A DNA stretch of 64,000 nt. It comes from Pedobacter sp014947265 (GTDB lineage Bacteria; Bacteroidota; Bacteroidia; Sphingobacteriales; Sphingobacteriaceae). Shown here one piece after another: positions 35,078-43,241 of this stretch (position 1 is its first letter; the number at the start of each line of letters is the position of its first letter). A program made the position numbers and the translations under genes. The notes under the pieces are model-generated. The model did not search any database and was not told the DNA's origin. It worked only from the letters and a program-made list of their open reading frames with translations. The stretch is from positions 81,483-145,482 of the forward strand of contig NZ_JADCNK010000014.1 in NCBI RefSeq assembly GCF_014947265.1, read 5' to 3'.

Positions 35078-38000
35078 TTAGCTAGTGTAAACCTTTAACT
35101 GAACATTCCCAACAGTATGTAAATAATGCGAAGTTGTACCTAATAACTGAAGAATATCTGACGAAGCAGCTGTTTTCAAAAGCCCTGGTTGTACAATATT
35201 AATGTAAAAACGAAGTTCTTTTGTCCATTTTGCTGCATTTAACAATGACTCTAATTGTTCCTCGCTTCCTTTTATCAATCTAGAACATTCATTTTCATTA
35301 CGTCTTTTCGTTTTACGTTTAAAAAGATGATCAAAAAATTCTTTCCCTGGTCTATACTTCCAGTTTAATGACTTTTGTGCCTGACCACAAACTTGGTAAA
35401 AGTTTTCAATATTATTTCCAATTTGTCCATTGCGCGCATATTTTAAATGATATAAATGTATGTCAATATGATTTGCTGAGTCATTTATACCAATAATGTC
35501 AGCGATTTCTCCACTTCCATCATCATCATAAATCAACTCGTAATCATCCTTAATCTGGTTGATAAAATTAAACTGAATTGAGTCCTGAACATATGGAGAA
35601 ATGCCTTGTGATTCTTTGTGTATTGAAACACCAGGCCATGTTTGACTAAAAATTTGATCTAAGGAAATAACATCAGCCTTTTCTCGAGGTTTTACATATT
35701 GATTTTGCATCAATTGACTACCATCTGCGAACCAAAAAAGAGGCGTGTGATTTTGAAAATAGTCTTCTAGATTTTCATTTTTTGAACCATAAGAAATGCT
35801 GGCAGTCAAGTTTCCTAATTTATTGATCTTAAACCTAGATACACTTTCTCCATTAACAGTAATTTCATCAAGAACAAGTTCAAAAACAACTCGTTTCTGC
35901 TCCGTGTTTAATGCAAACGTGAGATTAGCAGGCGCAGAGTTCTCAATTAGTTCTAATTCTATTTCCCAAATAAAAAATCTTATACCATCTAGATATAATT
36001 CGTATCTACTTTCAGAAAACTCATACATTCTCGGGTGCCAATCGACTGCTATTGCGGTAACATTTGGTCGAGAATTTATAATTTCAATTTCCAAAGTGTG
36101 TTCAAGAACTGTATTAGGATTGATTGCCGTATTCATTACAATTTCACCCATTGTTCTACACCAAACTATTAGTTCTTCAAGATTCCCTCTAAGATATGAC
36201 CATATTTTTCCTTTAACTGAACACCCTAAAGATACTTTATTACCTTCTTTATAACCCACGCCAAAAATATTGTTCTTGATTAATGTACCCTGCTCAAGCA
36301 TTCTTAAACCATCTTGAACTCCTTTTCCATAAAACGACTGAAAACTTATATCTTTTCCAAGCCCTTTCCTTGCTCCAACATTAAATAGAGAAAGCCGATG
36401 CACTTCATGAAATATTCTAAACACATTCATGCCTGTAACCTTAAATGCATCATCTCCGAAGATAGCCTTAACCAAAGGATCTGTAGAAAGTCCTTTAATA
36501 GATGTATTGATAAATACTCGATTTATTTCAGGTCTTAAATCCCAATGAACCACAATCATATCCCATGACAAATCTTGAACGGCATCGAAACTTCCCCATT
36601 CTACTCTAGTCACTTTTCCTAGGATGATTACGAGAGTATTTTTTTCAGGGTTATGGTCATAATATTGATGATCATATGTATTCAAATTTGTAACACCTTC
36701 TTGCCAATTATTTGGATTCCATTCATCGCCCCCATTTTTATAAATTACCGTACTCAATGCTGGCACTATATTCTGAAAAGGTATAATAGAATTTTCAAGA
36801 TGATTGAAGCCTTCTAAAAAAGCTCTAAAATTTATTTCTTTCTGTGCAGCCCCCTCGCTTAAAATGGGCAATAATAAGTTCCAATCAGCGTCTTTGGAAT
36901 ATAATTGATCTAACTCCTCTTTAATTGGTGGATAAGCCATATTAGTTATAAAACTTGCTTCCCCTAGTTCATCATAGGATGTTCTCGTAAATCTACCTAT
37001 AAATTGAAGTGTAATTGGAATACTTTGACGTTCATCATGGATTGCTCCAATTTTTAGTTCTGGCAAATCAAATCCTTCACCAAGCATATCCACACATACA
37101 ATTATCGAATGTTTTTTCTCCTTAATTTCTTGAAGTATATCTTTTAATCCTGACTTACCAGTATAAACAACTACTGGATTTAAATCCTCATGTTGCTCAT
37201 AAAATTTAAAGACTTCATTTGCTCTATGCTTAGACATACACCTAGCAAGGATTATGTGAGCGTAACCATTTTCTCTATCCTCTCTAAGTTTTGAAACAGC
37301 CCTATCAGCGATCATTTTATCAGCCTTAGATTTATCATATTCTCTAATAGGTAAAAATTTAATCTCTTTATAATAATGCTGTTGCTGCGCTTTTTTAAGT
37401 GAAAAGTTAAATATAAATTTACCAACTAATTTTTTTCCATCATTACGATAAGGTGTTGCTGTAAATAGAAATACTTTTTCCTTATTAAAATGGGTTATAA
37501 AATTCTTCCAGGTACTCGCTTCAGAATGATGAGCTTCATCAACAAATAAATGGGAAAACTTCTCTGACATAATGACTTTTTGCTCTTCTGTTGCTCCTGT
37601 AAGAATACTCATCGTTGTTATGACTACATTAACTTTAGAGAGAAATTCATCTAGTTCTTGTGCCGTTGTAATTCTAGAATTTAAAATACCAACAATCGGA
37701 TTTAAGGCTGCTGCTCCAACAATTCCAAATTTCTTTAGAAGTCCTAAAGTCAAAAATTTCCAAGAAAGCTGAGTTCTTAATGAATCCGATGGAACAGTAA
37801 CTAACAGTTTTTTACATGGAGTTACAACCATTGCGCAAATCATTGTTTCAGTTTTCCCAGTTCCAGTTGGCATTACAACAATACCGACATCATCTGCATT
37901 ATGTTGATGAGCAAGAATGGAATGTAAAGCTCCTAACTGTGGGGCTCTTAGCCCACTAATACCAAATTCTTCTTGCTCTTTTATAAAATTAAAATTACCA

Positions 38001-38323
38001 ACCCACGATTGCGATACTTCTTCAACATTGACATTGATTAATTTAGGATGTTTAAGCCATTCAGTAAGATTTAAAGAATTACTTTCAAAATCTTTTTTCG
38101 TTGGCTTTCTTGATGACAAAAGGATATGAGAATGATCATCCATTATTACATCTCTTTTGTTTGTTATTAAATATTGTTGTTGATCAGCAGAAACAACAAA
38201 TGGTTCTTTACTTAATAGTTCACAATCAGGTAATGACTTTTCGTCGTCTAAATATTGAAGTATTTTATTTCCGTCAATATTATATTTAATTGAAAGAACT
38301 TTTGGAAGGACTAAATTATTCAT
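35078..38323 (-). CDS. DEAD/DEAH-box SF2 helicase with possible C-terminal nuclease domain
   Basis: 1081 residues, AT-rich gene. Helicase motifs: Q-like LRAPQLGALHSI (about 125-136), Walker A PTGTGKT (152-158), DEAHH (262-266), TATPYRNDG (288-296), DMLGEGFDLPEL (412-423) and QFIGRFTR (440-447). This is the restriction-helicase branch of SF2. Residues 450-930 are unassigned. Near the end, EIADIIG (939-945) followed by LYHLKYA (957-963) and CGQAQKS resembles a PD-(D/E)XK-type nuclease core with HxK in place of ExK. It is 4 bases downstream of the 226-residue gene and upstream of the CBS-HEPN gene. Probably the motor of a defence system. Confidence 0.85.
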   Translation of the reverse strand: MNNLVLPKVLSIKYNIDGNKILQYLDDEKSLPDCELLSKEPFVVSADQQQYLITNKRDVIMDDHSHILLSSRKPTKKDFESNSLNLTEWLKHPKLINVNVEEVSQSWVGNFNFIKEQEEFGISGLRAPQLGALHSILAHQHNADDVGIVVMPTGTGKTETMICAMVVTPCKKLLVTVPSDSLRTQLSWKFLTLGLLKKFGIVGAAALNPIVGILNSRITTAQELDEFLSKVNVVITTMSILTGATEEQKVIMSEKFSHLFVDEAHHSEASTWKNFITHFNKEKVFLFTATPYRNDGKKLVGKFIFNFSLKKAQQQHYYKEIKFLPIREYDKSKADKMIADRAVSKLREDRENGYAHIILARCMSKHRANEVFKFYEQHEDLNPVVVYTGKSGLKDILQEIKEKKHSIIVCVDMLGEGFDLPELKIGAIHDERQSIPITLQFIGRFTRTSYDELGEASFITNMAYPPIKEELDQLYSKDADWNLLLPILSEGAAQKEINFRAFLEGFNHLENSIIPFQNIVPALSTVIYKNGGDEWNPNNWQEGVTNLNTYDHQYYDHNPEKNTLVIILGKVTRVEWGSFDAVQDLSWDMIVVHWDLRPEINRVFINTSIKGLSTDPLVKAIFGDDAFKVTGMNVFRIFHEVHRLSLFNVGARKGLGKDISFQSFYGKGVQDGLRMLEQGTLIKNNIFGVGYKEGNKVSLGCSVKGKIWSYLRGNLEELIVWCRTMGEIVMNTAINPNTVLEHTLEIEIINSRPNVTAIAVDWHPRMYEFSESRYELYLDGIRFFIWEIELELIENSAPANLTFALNTEQKRVVFELVLDEITVNGESVSRFKINKLGNLTASISYGSKNENLEDYFQNHTPLFWFADGSQLMQNQYVKPREKADVISLDQIFSQTWPGVSIHKESQGISPYVQDSIQFNFINQIKDDYELIYDDDGSGEIADIIGINDSANHIDIHLYHLKYARNGQIGNNIENFYQVCGQAQKSLNWKYRPGKEFFDHLFKRKTKRRNENECSRLIKGSEEQLESLLNAAKWTKELRFYINIVQPGLLKTAASSDILQLLGTTSHYLHTVGNVQLKVYTS

Positions 38324-38327
38324 GTGA

Positions 38328-39008
38328 TTATAGAGAGTTATTAAGTGATTTAAAAATTGTTTTTAATTCGATACAAAGATTTTTGATCTCTGAATTACTA
38401 ATATTGGCATCTTTATCAGCATGCAATAGTCTTTCAGCAAATACGTCATATGACCAACAGAGCTTTTCATCAACAACTTCATCTTTATTAGCGACTTTCT
38501 CTTCTAAAAGTTGTTTAATAAGATTAGCTATTAATCTAGATTGTTGTAAATCGAATGGTTTAGTTTTAGAAACATGGTATTTTAAAGCTCCGATTTTTAC
38601 TACTCCATCTTCGATATATCTAAATATTAAATCAGGATTAATTGTTACTCTTATATCATCCAACTCTAGAGATGTATCTTTAATTTTCAATATCTCATAA
38701 CCGTAAATCAAAATTTTATCAAATTTCATATTAATAACTTTCTGTATTGCTTCTAAAGAAACTTGCTTATCCCTTGCTGCATTTTTCTTTTCTTCAGGAA
38801 GTTTTTTAATTTCTGCCAAAGCATCATTTAATACTTTAATGTTTCTAACATCAATGAAATATTCTTTTAATTTCTTTTTAGCTAATCGATACCACATAAT
38901 AAGTATTCGATTTACAACTAATTGTTGCTTGACGATTCTAGTTTTCGCATTTGATGTTGATACACTAGCTTCAACCAACTGATTAAGGGATATCGTAAAG
39001 ATTGCCAT
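38328..39008 (-). CDS. Unknown 226-residue protein of the helicase operon
   Basis: No family recognised with confidence. Mostly helical N-terminal half (MAIFTISLNQLVEASVSTSN, KKKLKEYFIDVRNIKVLNDALAEIKKL), then a strand-rich core (LDDIRVTINPDLIFRYIEDG, VVKIGALKYHVSKTKPF) and helices. The pattern D-L-I-F...G-A-L-K-Y followed by QQSRLIANLI is reminiscent of degenerate PD-(D/E)XK folds, but the catalytic acid of ExK is missing. The gene lies 2 bases after the small basic protein gene and 4 before the helicase gene, so it is almost certainly a subunit or partner of the helicase. Confidence 0.7.
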   Translation of the reverse strand: MAIFTISLNQLVEASVSTSNAKTRIVKQQLVVNRILIMWYRLAKKKLKEYFIDVRNIKVLNDALAEIKKLPEEKKNAARDKQVSLEAIQKVINMKFDKILIYGYEILKIKDTSLELDDIRVTINPDLIFRYIEDGVVKIGALKYHVSKTKPFDLQQSRLIANLIKQLLEEKVANKDEVVDEKLCWSYDVFAERLLHADKDANISNSEIKNLCIELKTIFKSLNNSL

Positions 39009-39010
39009 CT

Positions 39011-39187
39011 TTAAATTTTCTCCTTTCTAATACCCTTAAAAGGCGTTCCGTTTTCTTTCACATCAATAAATTTACCTGTTTCGGCATCTCGTTTAACCCA
39101 TTGTTCGGTTGTCGGGTTAAAAGTTTGCGAGCGATCCTTTACTGCACCATGTCGGCGATTATCGCCTGATTTACCATTTGTAGCCAT
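39011..39187 (-). CDS. Small basic conserved protein (NRRHGAVKDRSQ family)
   Basis: 58 residues from the ATG at 39187, which I prefer to one at 39223 because conservation in similar proteins, as I remember them, begins at MATNGKSGDNRRHGAVKDRS. The text DNRRHGAVKDRSQTFNP, WVKRDAETGKFIDVK and PFKGIRKEK is a recurrent Bacteroidota small-protein pattern, strongly basic and probably nucleic-acid binding. It heads the helicase operon, ending 2 bases before the next start. Function unknown; such proteins frequently lie beside restriction-like genes. Confidence 0.75.
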   Translation of the reverse strand: MATNGKSGDNRRHGAVKDRSQTFNPTTEQWVKRDAETGKFIDVKENGTPFKGIRKEKI

Positions 39188-39345
39188 GCTAAAAAATTTT
39201 AATAATAGGGAATCCATGTCCAATAATTGGACACATTTAATTATTTCCAGAAGGCTTGCAAGGCTGGTATCTCCAAGGCAATAAGGAGAAAAAGAATATG
39301 AGCTGAATGGTGTACAAAAGCATAATAGTTTTACTTTTGCAGCGT

Positions 39346-39448
39346 TCTAAATAACGAGGCTATCTCATGTTCGTTTTCTAATTCCCTTAGTTGCGAATAA
39401 TAAATTTTATTGGGCTCAGGATATGTCGAAGTCTCCTGAGCCTTTTTA
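39346..39448 (+). ncRNA. Candidate small RNA beside the helicase operon
   Basis: TACTTTTG at 39332-39339 is a perfect -7 element on the plus strand (its -33 region is poor). About 75 bases downstream is an intrinsic terminator: GGCTCAGGA (39413-39421) with TCCTGAGCC (39434-39442), then TTTTT. The intervening sequence has no usable open frame (the only ATG runs four codons). A transcript of roughly 100 nt divergent from the five-gene operon is predicted. The remaining gap 39224-39345 and 39449-39660 is AT-rich with no other feature seen. Confidence 0.45.
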
Positions 39449-39656
39449 TTATTATAATCCCAAATTAATCTTTACGTCTTATCACGAAGACACAATATAG
39501 GTAAAACTTAAAACTAGGCTAATACAAGTTATTAACACAATTGCGTTCAGGATTAATTATAAAATCATTCAATTGTCAAAAAATGGCGGGGAATGAGATT
39601 CAACTGCAATACCAAATTAAAGATTGTGTTAATAACTTCAAAAAACTATAAAACAC

Positions 39657-39692
39657 TGAAAATAAGACGCTTTACAGGAAACCGTAAAGCGT
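39657..39692 (-). terminator. Terminator of the small lipoprotein gene
   Basis: Minus-strand stem ACGCTTTAC (39692-39684) with GTAAAGCGT (39675-39667), loop of eight, then CTTATTTT. It lies about 115 bases after the stop of the 39807 gene, the only minus-strand gene it can serve. Confidence 0.6.
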
Positions 39693-39806
39693 TACATCAT
39701 GAAAATTGTATGATATCTTGAGCCTAAATATCGCAAGATTAATTGCGGTATGATGACTTTATGAGATCTTCTACTTTTGTACTCAAACGGAAGGTTGTGT
39801 AGTAAA

Positions 39807-40022
39807 CTAACACTTGCACGCGCTTTTCTCCACATATGTTTTATTACCATTACTATTATAATAAAAACACCCACCTTTAGAGCCTTGATATAATTTTTGC
39901 CCGGATTTATAGGTACCACATGGTGTATAAGTTTCGGTATCTGTACCTTCCCCAACTTCATTTTGTTTGCTACAGGCCAGTATACCAATACTTAAAAACA
40001 GGATATAATAAAATTTTTTCAT
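39807..40022 (-). CDS. Small lipoprotein with PBCV-basic-adaptor-like motif
   Basis: 71 residues. A lipoprotein signal (MKKFYYILFLSIGILAC, acylated Cys17) is followed by an acidic linker and a short conserved module CGTYKSGQKLYQGSKGGCFYY-type ending NGNKTYVEKSACKC. The G-x-x-GG-C-Y-Y-x-N-S-x-G-N-K-x-Y-V pattern is that of the PBCV-specific basic adaptor domain, found in small secreted bacterial proteins. The four Cys after the signal could form disulfides. Another frame overlaps on the same strand at 39692-39988 but has no such signature. Monocistronic within the island. Confidence 0.75.
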   Translation of the reverse strand: MKKFYYILFLSIGILACSKQNEVGEGTDTETYTPCGTYKSGQKLYQGSKGGCFYYNSNGNKTYVEKSACKC

Positions 40023-40100
40023 GGCACTAAGATACAGACCATGAGATGTAAAAATTACGGGTTTCCGTATGGAGAGAAAATTTTTATTTAAAATAATCTG

Positions 40101-42284
40101 TTAAGGCAACACTTTTTGAAAAATCCCTATAACCTTTAAATCAATAGTTTCTTCATCTCTTAAAACGAGGGGCTTAAAATACTCATCGGTCGATAAGGGA
40201 TGTAAGGTAATTTCTTCATGCACCCAACTATTATCAGTTTGGGTTTTCTTGCTTCTGTATTCTTTAATAGTATACTGACCACCTAATTCTTTATCATAGA
40301 TATTGGTTGATTCGACTAAGCAAATCAATCCATTACGTGAGCCTCCACTATATTTTTTAAATAACGCGATTGATCCGTTAGGAATAATTTTATTCATAGA
40401 TTCGCCAACAATCTTGCAAGCAAATAGATCCGCATTCGCCTTTAAGCTTTCAGGCAATTCCAAATAGCTAATATCTTCAACTTGCTGATAATCGGAAAAT
40501 GAACCCGCAGCAATATTCAAATCATAAAAAGGAATGCATTGCCCATTGATTTTGTTCGGATGTATGTTTAGCGGCTTAACTTCAGCTAAGGTTTCTTTTA
40601 ACCGCCAAAACTTTTTAAAATGGTTACGCAGTGCTGGGTCGCAAACGTAAATAAAAGTTCCATTAATTCCTCTCAATAAAATGGTTTTATAAATATTAAT
40701 AATATAGCTTTTTAATATCTCAGGATCTCTAATAGAGTTTTTACCATTTTTATCCTGATATAGTTGATTATGAATAATTAGTTTTTCTGATATAGGATCA
40801 TAGCCAATTTCAGGCCCAATAATTACGCCAGTATAATTTAGATCGTAGCCTTGAATAGTATGTATACAACCAACTTCATTTATGGCATTTGGTGTATTTA
40901 CCCAATCAACGGTTACAGCATTCCACTGCAACCTTGTATCCTCGATAACAATATCAAATTTGCTTTTATCTTTCTTTGAAATCCATTTCCAGGCAAAACC
41001 GGCAACTAATCTCGATAAGCCGAATTGCTGATCTTTCAATTTGATATCATTCACCATATCATCTAAAGATTCGTAGAGATATGACTCATAATTTAAACCA
41101 GGGGTATAAGGTTTTAATGCCTTATTTTGCTCAGTAAACAAACCTTGAATAAATTTAACGTATTCTGCACCACCCTTTACCCTAAATTGAGTTTTTAATA
41201 TTTTGTAACGGGTACCGGCTTTTTGTTTTAAATTATTAAATGCAATGGCTGATACATCCGAAGGTTTTATGCTTTGCTGTTCATCATAAAATAGGATGCT
41301 TTTATTGGCTTGTTTTAAAACCCAGTCCAGCTCAGAACTCGTCATTTTATCGAAACCTAGTGCTTCACAGTTTTTATCAAAGGCACCAAAATAAGCGCCC
41401 AAATTCACTCTTTGCCTTAAACGATGTGATTCATCAACAATTAATAAATCATATTTCTTTTTAGCCACATCAGCAGGCCCGATAACCATATTTGATTTTA
41501 ACCCTTTAATCCCTTTAAAAACTTTTTCTATTGTTTTTCTAAACGAGGACATAGGCACTACTAAAGCCATTTCTAAATGACTGTATTGTTCCTTAACTTT
41601 TTTAAATAAATCAAAAAGTTCCAGATCATTCTCATCAAAATCAGTAAAATTAAAATCTTCGGTATCTGTTTTTAAGAGTTTAAATAAAAATATAGCTAAA
41701 ATACTCTTTCCTGTCCCGGCACCACCTTCAATTAAACTCACCTTGGCCCGATCATCTAACAAACAATTAAGTATCGTTTTTAAACCAGTAACCTGTTCAT
41801 CCGACAAACTTTTATATGGCGAATATTTAAAAAGGTCGCTATTATCAATATATTCTAAAGAATGTCTGGTAATACCCAGCGTTCGGAGTTCAGACCAAAT
41901 ATCTTTAAATATTTCCCAGTAAAGTTCCTTCTTTTGGTAAAAATGATGGTTAGCAATACCCAAATTACCATTCTGTAACTGGTAACGGCCATCGGCAGCT
42001 ATGTATTTTATTAAATTAGATTCAATATCAAGCGTTGCAGATTTGTTAAAAAGATCACTTGTAATTAAATGTGCTGATTTAAGATTTTTTCTATGATCAC
42101 TTTTTAAATGGGCTTTCATCCGACTAACAAGGTCGGTAGTCTCCCCAACGTAAGCTTCATATTTATTGTTTTCACTTAAAAAGTAAACTAATGGCCAGGA
42201 TAAAAAATTCTGATGTTTTAAACTTAGATCTGTTAAACTTTGTTCGGAAAATTCAGACGTGCTGATTAGATAACGCTTACTCAT
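40101..42284 (-). CDS. GIY-YIG nuclease / DUF2075 helicase / S24 peptidase fusion
   Basis: 727 residues with three modules. A GIY-YIG-like nuclease spans about 31-115 (VYFL, AYVGETTDLVSRMKAHL with R55, E88). A DUF2075/Schlafen-type SF1 helicase spans about 160-555, with Walker A GGAGTGKS (187-194), VDESHR (283-288), YDEQQSI, TQFRVKGG and HTIQGYDLNYTGVI. A LexA/UmuD-like S24 domain spans about 585-727: cleavage-site-like A593-G594, nucleophile S629 in VGESM, K674 in YTIKEY. The stop of the MazG gene abuts this ATG with no gap. The S24 module suggests RecA-stimulated self-cleavage releasing the helicase-nuclease; that is inference. Confidence 0.88.
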   Translation of the reverse strand: MSKRYLISTSEFSEQSLTDLSLKHQNFLSWPLVYFLSENNKYEAYVGETTDLVSRMKAHLKSDHRKNLKSAHLITSDLFNKSATLDIESNLIKYIAADGRYQLQNGNLGIANHHFYQKKELYWEIFKDIWSELRTLGITRHSLEYIDNSDLFKYSPYKSLSDEQVTGLKTILNCLLDDRAKVSLIEGGAGTGKSILAIFLFKLLKTDTEDFNFTDFDENDLELFDLFKKVKEQYSHLEMALVVPMSSFRKTIEKVFKGIKGLKSNMVIGPADVAKKKYDLLIVDESHRLRQRVNLGAYFGAFDKNCEALGFDKMTSSELDWVLKQANKSILFYDEQQSIKPSDVSAIAFNNLKQKAGTRYKILKTQFRVKGGAEYVKFIQGLFTEQNKALKPYTPGLNYESYLYESLDDMVNDIKLKDQQFGLSRLVAGFAWKWISKKDKSKFDIVIEDTRLQWNAVTVDWVNTPNAINEVGCIHTIQGYDLNYTGVIIGPEIGYDPISEKLIIHNQLYQDKNGKNSIRDPEILKSYIINIYKTILLRGINGTFIYVCDPALRNHFKKFWRLKETLAEVKPLNIHPNKINGQCIPFYDLNIAAGSFSDYQQVEDISYLELPESLKANADLFACKIVGESMNKIIPNGSIALFKKYSGGSRNGLICLVESTNIYDKELGGQYTIKEYRSKKTQTDNSWVHEEITLHPLSTDEYFKPLVLRDEETIDLKVIGIFQKVLP

Positions 42285-42608
42285 TTATAGCTCATCATAT
42301 TTTTTAGCAGTACCTTTTGCCTTATCAACTGGGTACTTGGCATCGTTAAGTTTAATTTTATCGAGGATAATCTGTTTTACATCCAGATTGTATTTTTCGG
42401 CCAACAACAGCGCATAAGAAAAAACATCAGCCAATTCTTCTTTTATCTTATCAACATTTGCATCCTCCGCATTTTTCCACAAAAATAATTCGAGCAACTC
42501 TGCTGCTTCAATATTTAAGGCAAGTGCTAAATCTTTAGGATTGTGAAACTGGGCCCAATCGCGCTCGTCTCTAAACTTTAATAATGCTGCTGTTATTTCT
42601 TCGGTCAT
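42285..42608 (-). CDS. MazG-like nucleotide pyrophosphohydrolase
   Basis: About 107 residues from the Met at 42608 (an upstream Met at 42626 is also in frame; MTEEITAALLKFRDERDW is the usual family start). All-alpha NTP pyrophosphohydrolase with the metal-binding pattern EAAELLELFLWKN ... EELADVFSYALLLAEKY. It hydrolyses (d)NTPs to (d)NMPs. Its stop is immediately followed by the ATG of the GIY-YIG/helicase/S24 fusion, so the two are coupled. A house-cleaning enzyme fixed beside a nuclease-helicase suggests depletion of nucleotides or removal of modified ones in a defence response. Confidence 0.88.
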   Translation of the reverse strand: MTEEITAALLKFRDERDWAQFHNPKDLALALNIEAAELLELFLWKNAEDANVDKIKEELADVFSYALLLAEKYNLDVKQIILDKIKLNDAKYPVDKAKGTAKKYDEL

Positions 42609-42672
42609 AAGGCTAATGATGCCCAATTTAAGAATATCCTTTCAAATATTGAATTCTGTTACTAAATTAGAT

Positions 42673-43164
42673 TTAGACTACCACTTTTGATTGCTTTATC
42701 TTTTCAATTTGTTCATCAGCATGATACTGTTTCAGCAAAGGCATATTCTTTACTGAAATATTTACGCCCCATTCATCCTTGCTTTTTTTACCGCTCTCCT
42801 GATATTTTCTATCGCATAATAAACTATTAGGTGTAAGCCATGCAGAACATGGAATAAGAAACGTTTGAGGATGCTCATCTTCTGTGAGCAGGACTAATGC
42901 CATATAGAGATTTTCTCTCGTAATTTCGGTTTCTTTCCAACTTTCCTTAGTAATGAAAACATAATTTGTTTTGGAAGTTCGGATAGTTTTAACCTGCACA
43001 TCTACATGTTTTGCATTATCTAATCGAATAACGAAGTCGATAGCTTTATCGTCAATATCAGAATAATAAACATCCAGATTATGGGATGTAAATAATAGCT
43101 TTACCCAATATTCACCCAACCGCCCAATCTGAAGATGATTTAGGTCATTATATTTTTTTCTCAT
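42673..43164 (-). CDS. DUF4365-like PD-(D/E)XK nuclease-fold protein
   Basis: 163 residues. The N-terminal half has the restriction-endonuclease-like pattern: IGRLGEYWVKLLFTSHNLDV (helix with Glu), then DDKAIDFVIRLD (catalytic Asp), then VDVQVKTIRTS (Q-x-K). The C-terminal half is lysine-rich and not recognised. Similar small proteins carry the DUF4365 label. It sits 64 bases upstream of the MazG gene on the same strand and 77 downstream of the next nuclease gene, so it could belong to one transcript with them. Confidence 0.72.
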   Translation of the reverse strand: MRKKYNDLNHLQIGRLGEYWVKLLFTSHNLDVYYSDIDDKAIDFVIRLDNAKHVDVQVKTIRTSKTNYVFITKESWKETEITRENLYMALVLLTEDEHPQTFLIPCSAWLTPNSLLCDRKYQESGKKSKDEWGVNISVKNMPLLKQYHADEQIEKIKQSKVVV

Positions 43165-43241
43165 CGTTGTATTAAAGTCCCATTTAATCAGTTAATTATT
43201 TGCCAGTTAAGCGATATTTTAATCAATTATTGAATAAATGA

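Noticed and set aside
39692..39988. A 98-codon minus-strand frame overlapping the small lipoprotein gene.
   Set aside because: It reads through the terminator hairpin, lacks a signal or recognisable domain, and overlaps a frame with a clear lipoprotein signal and conserved module.
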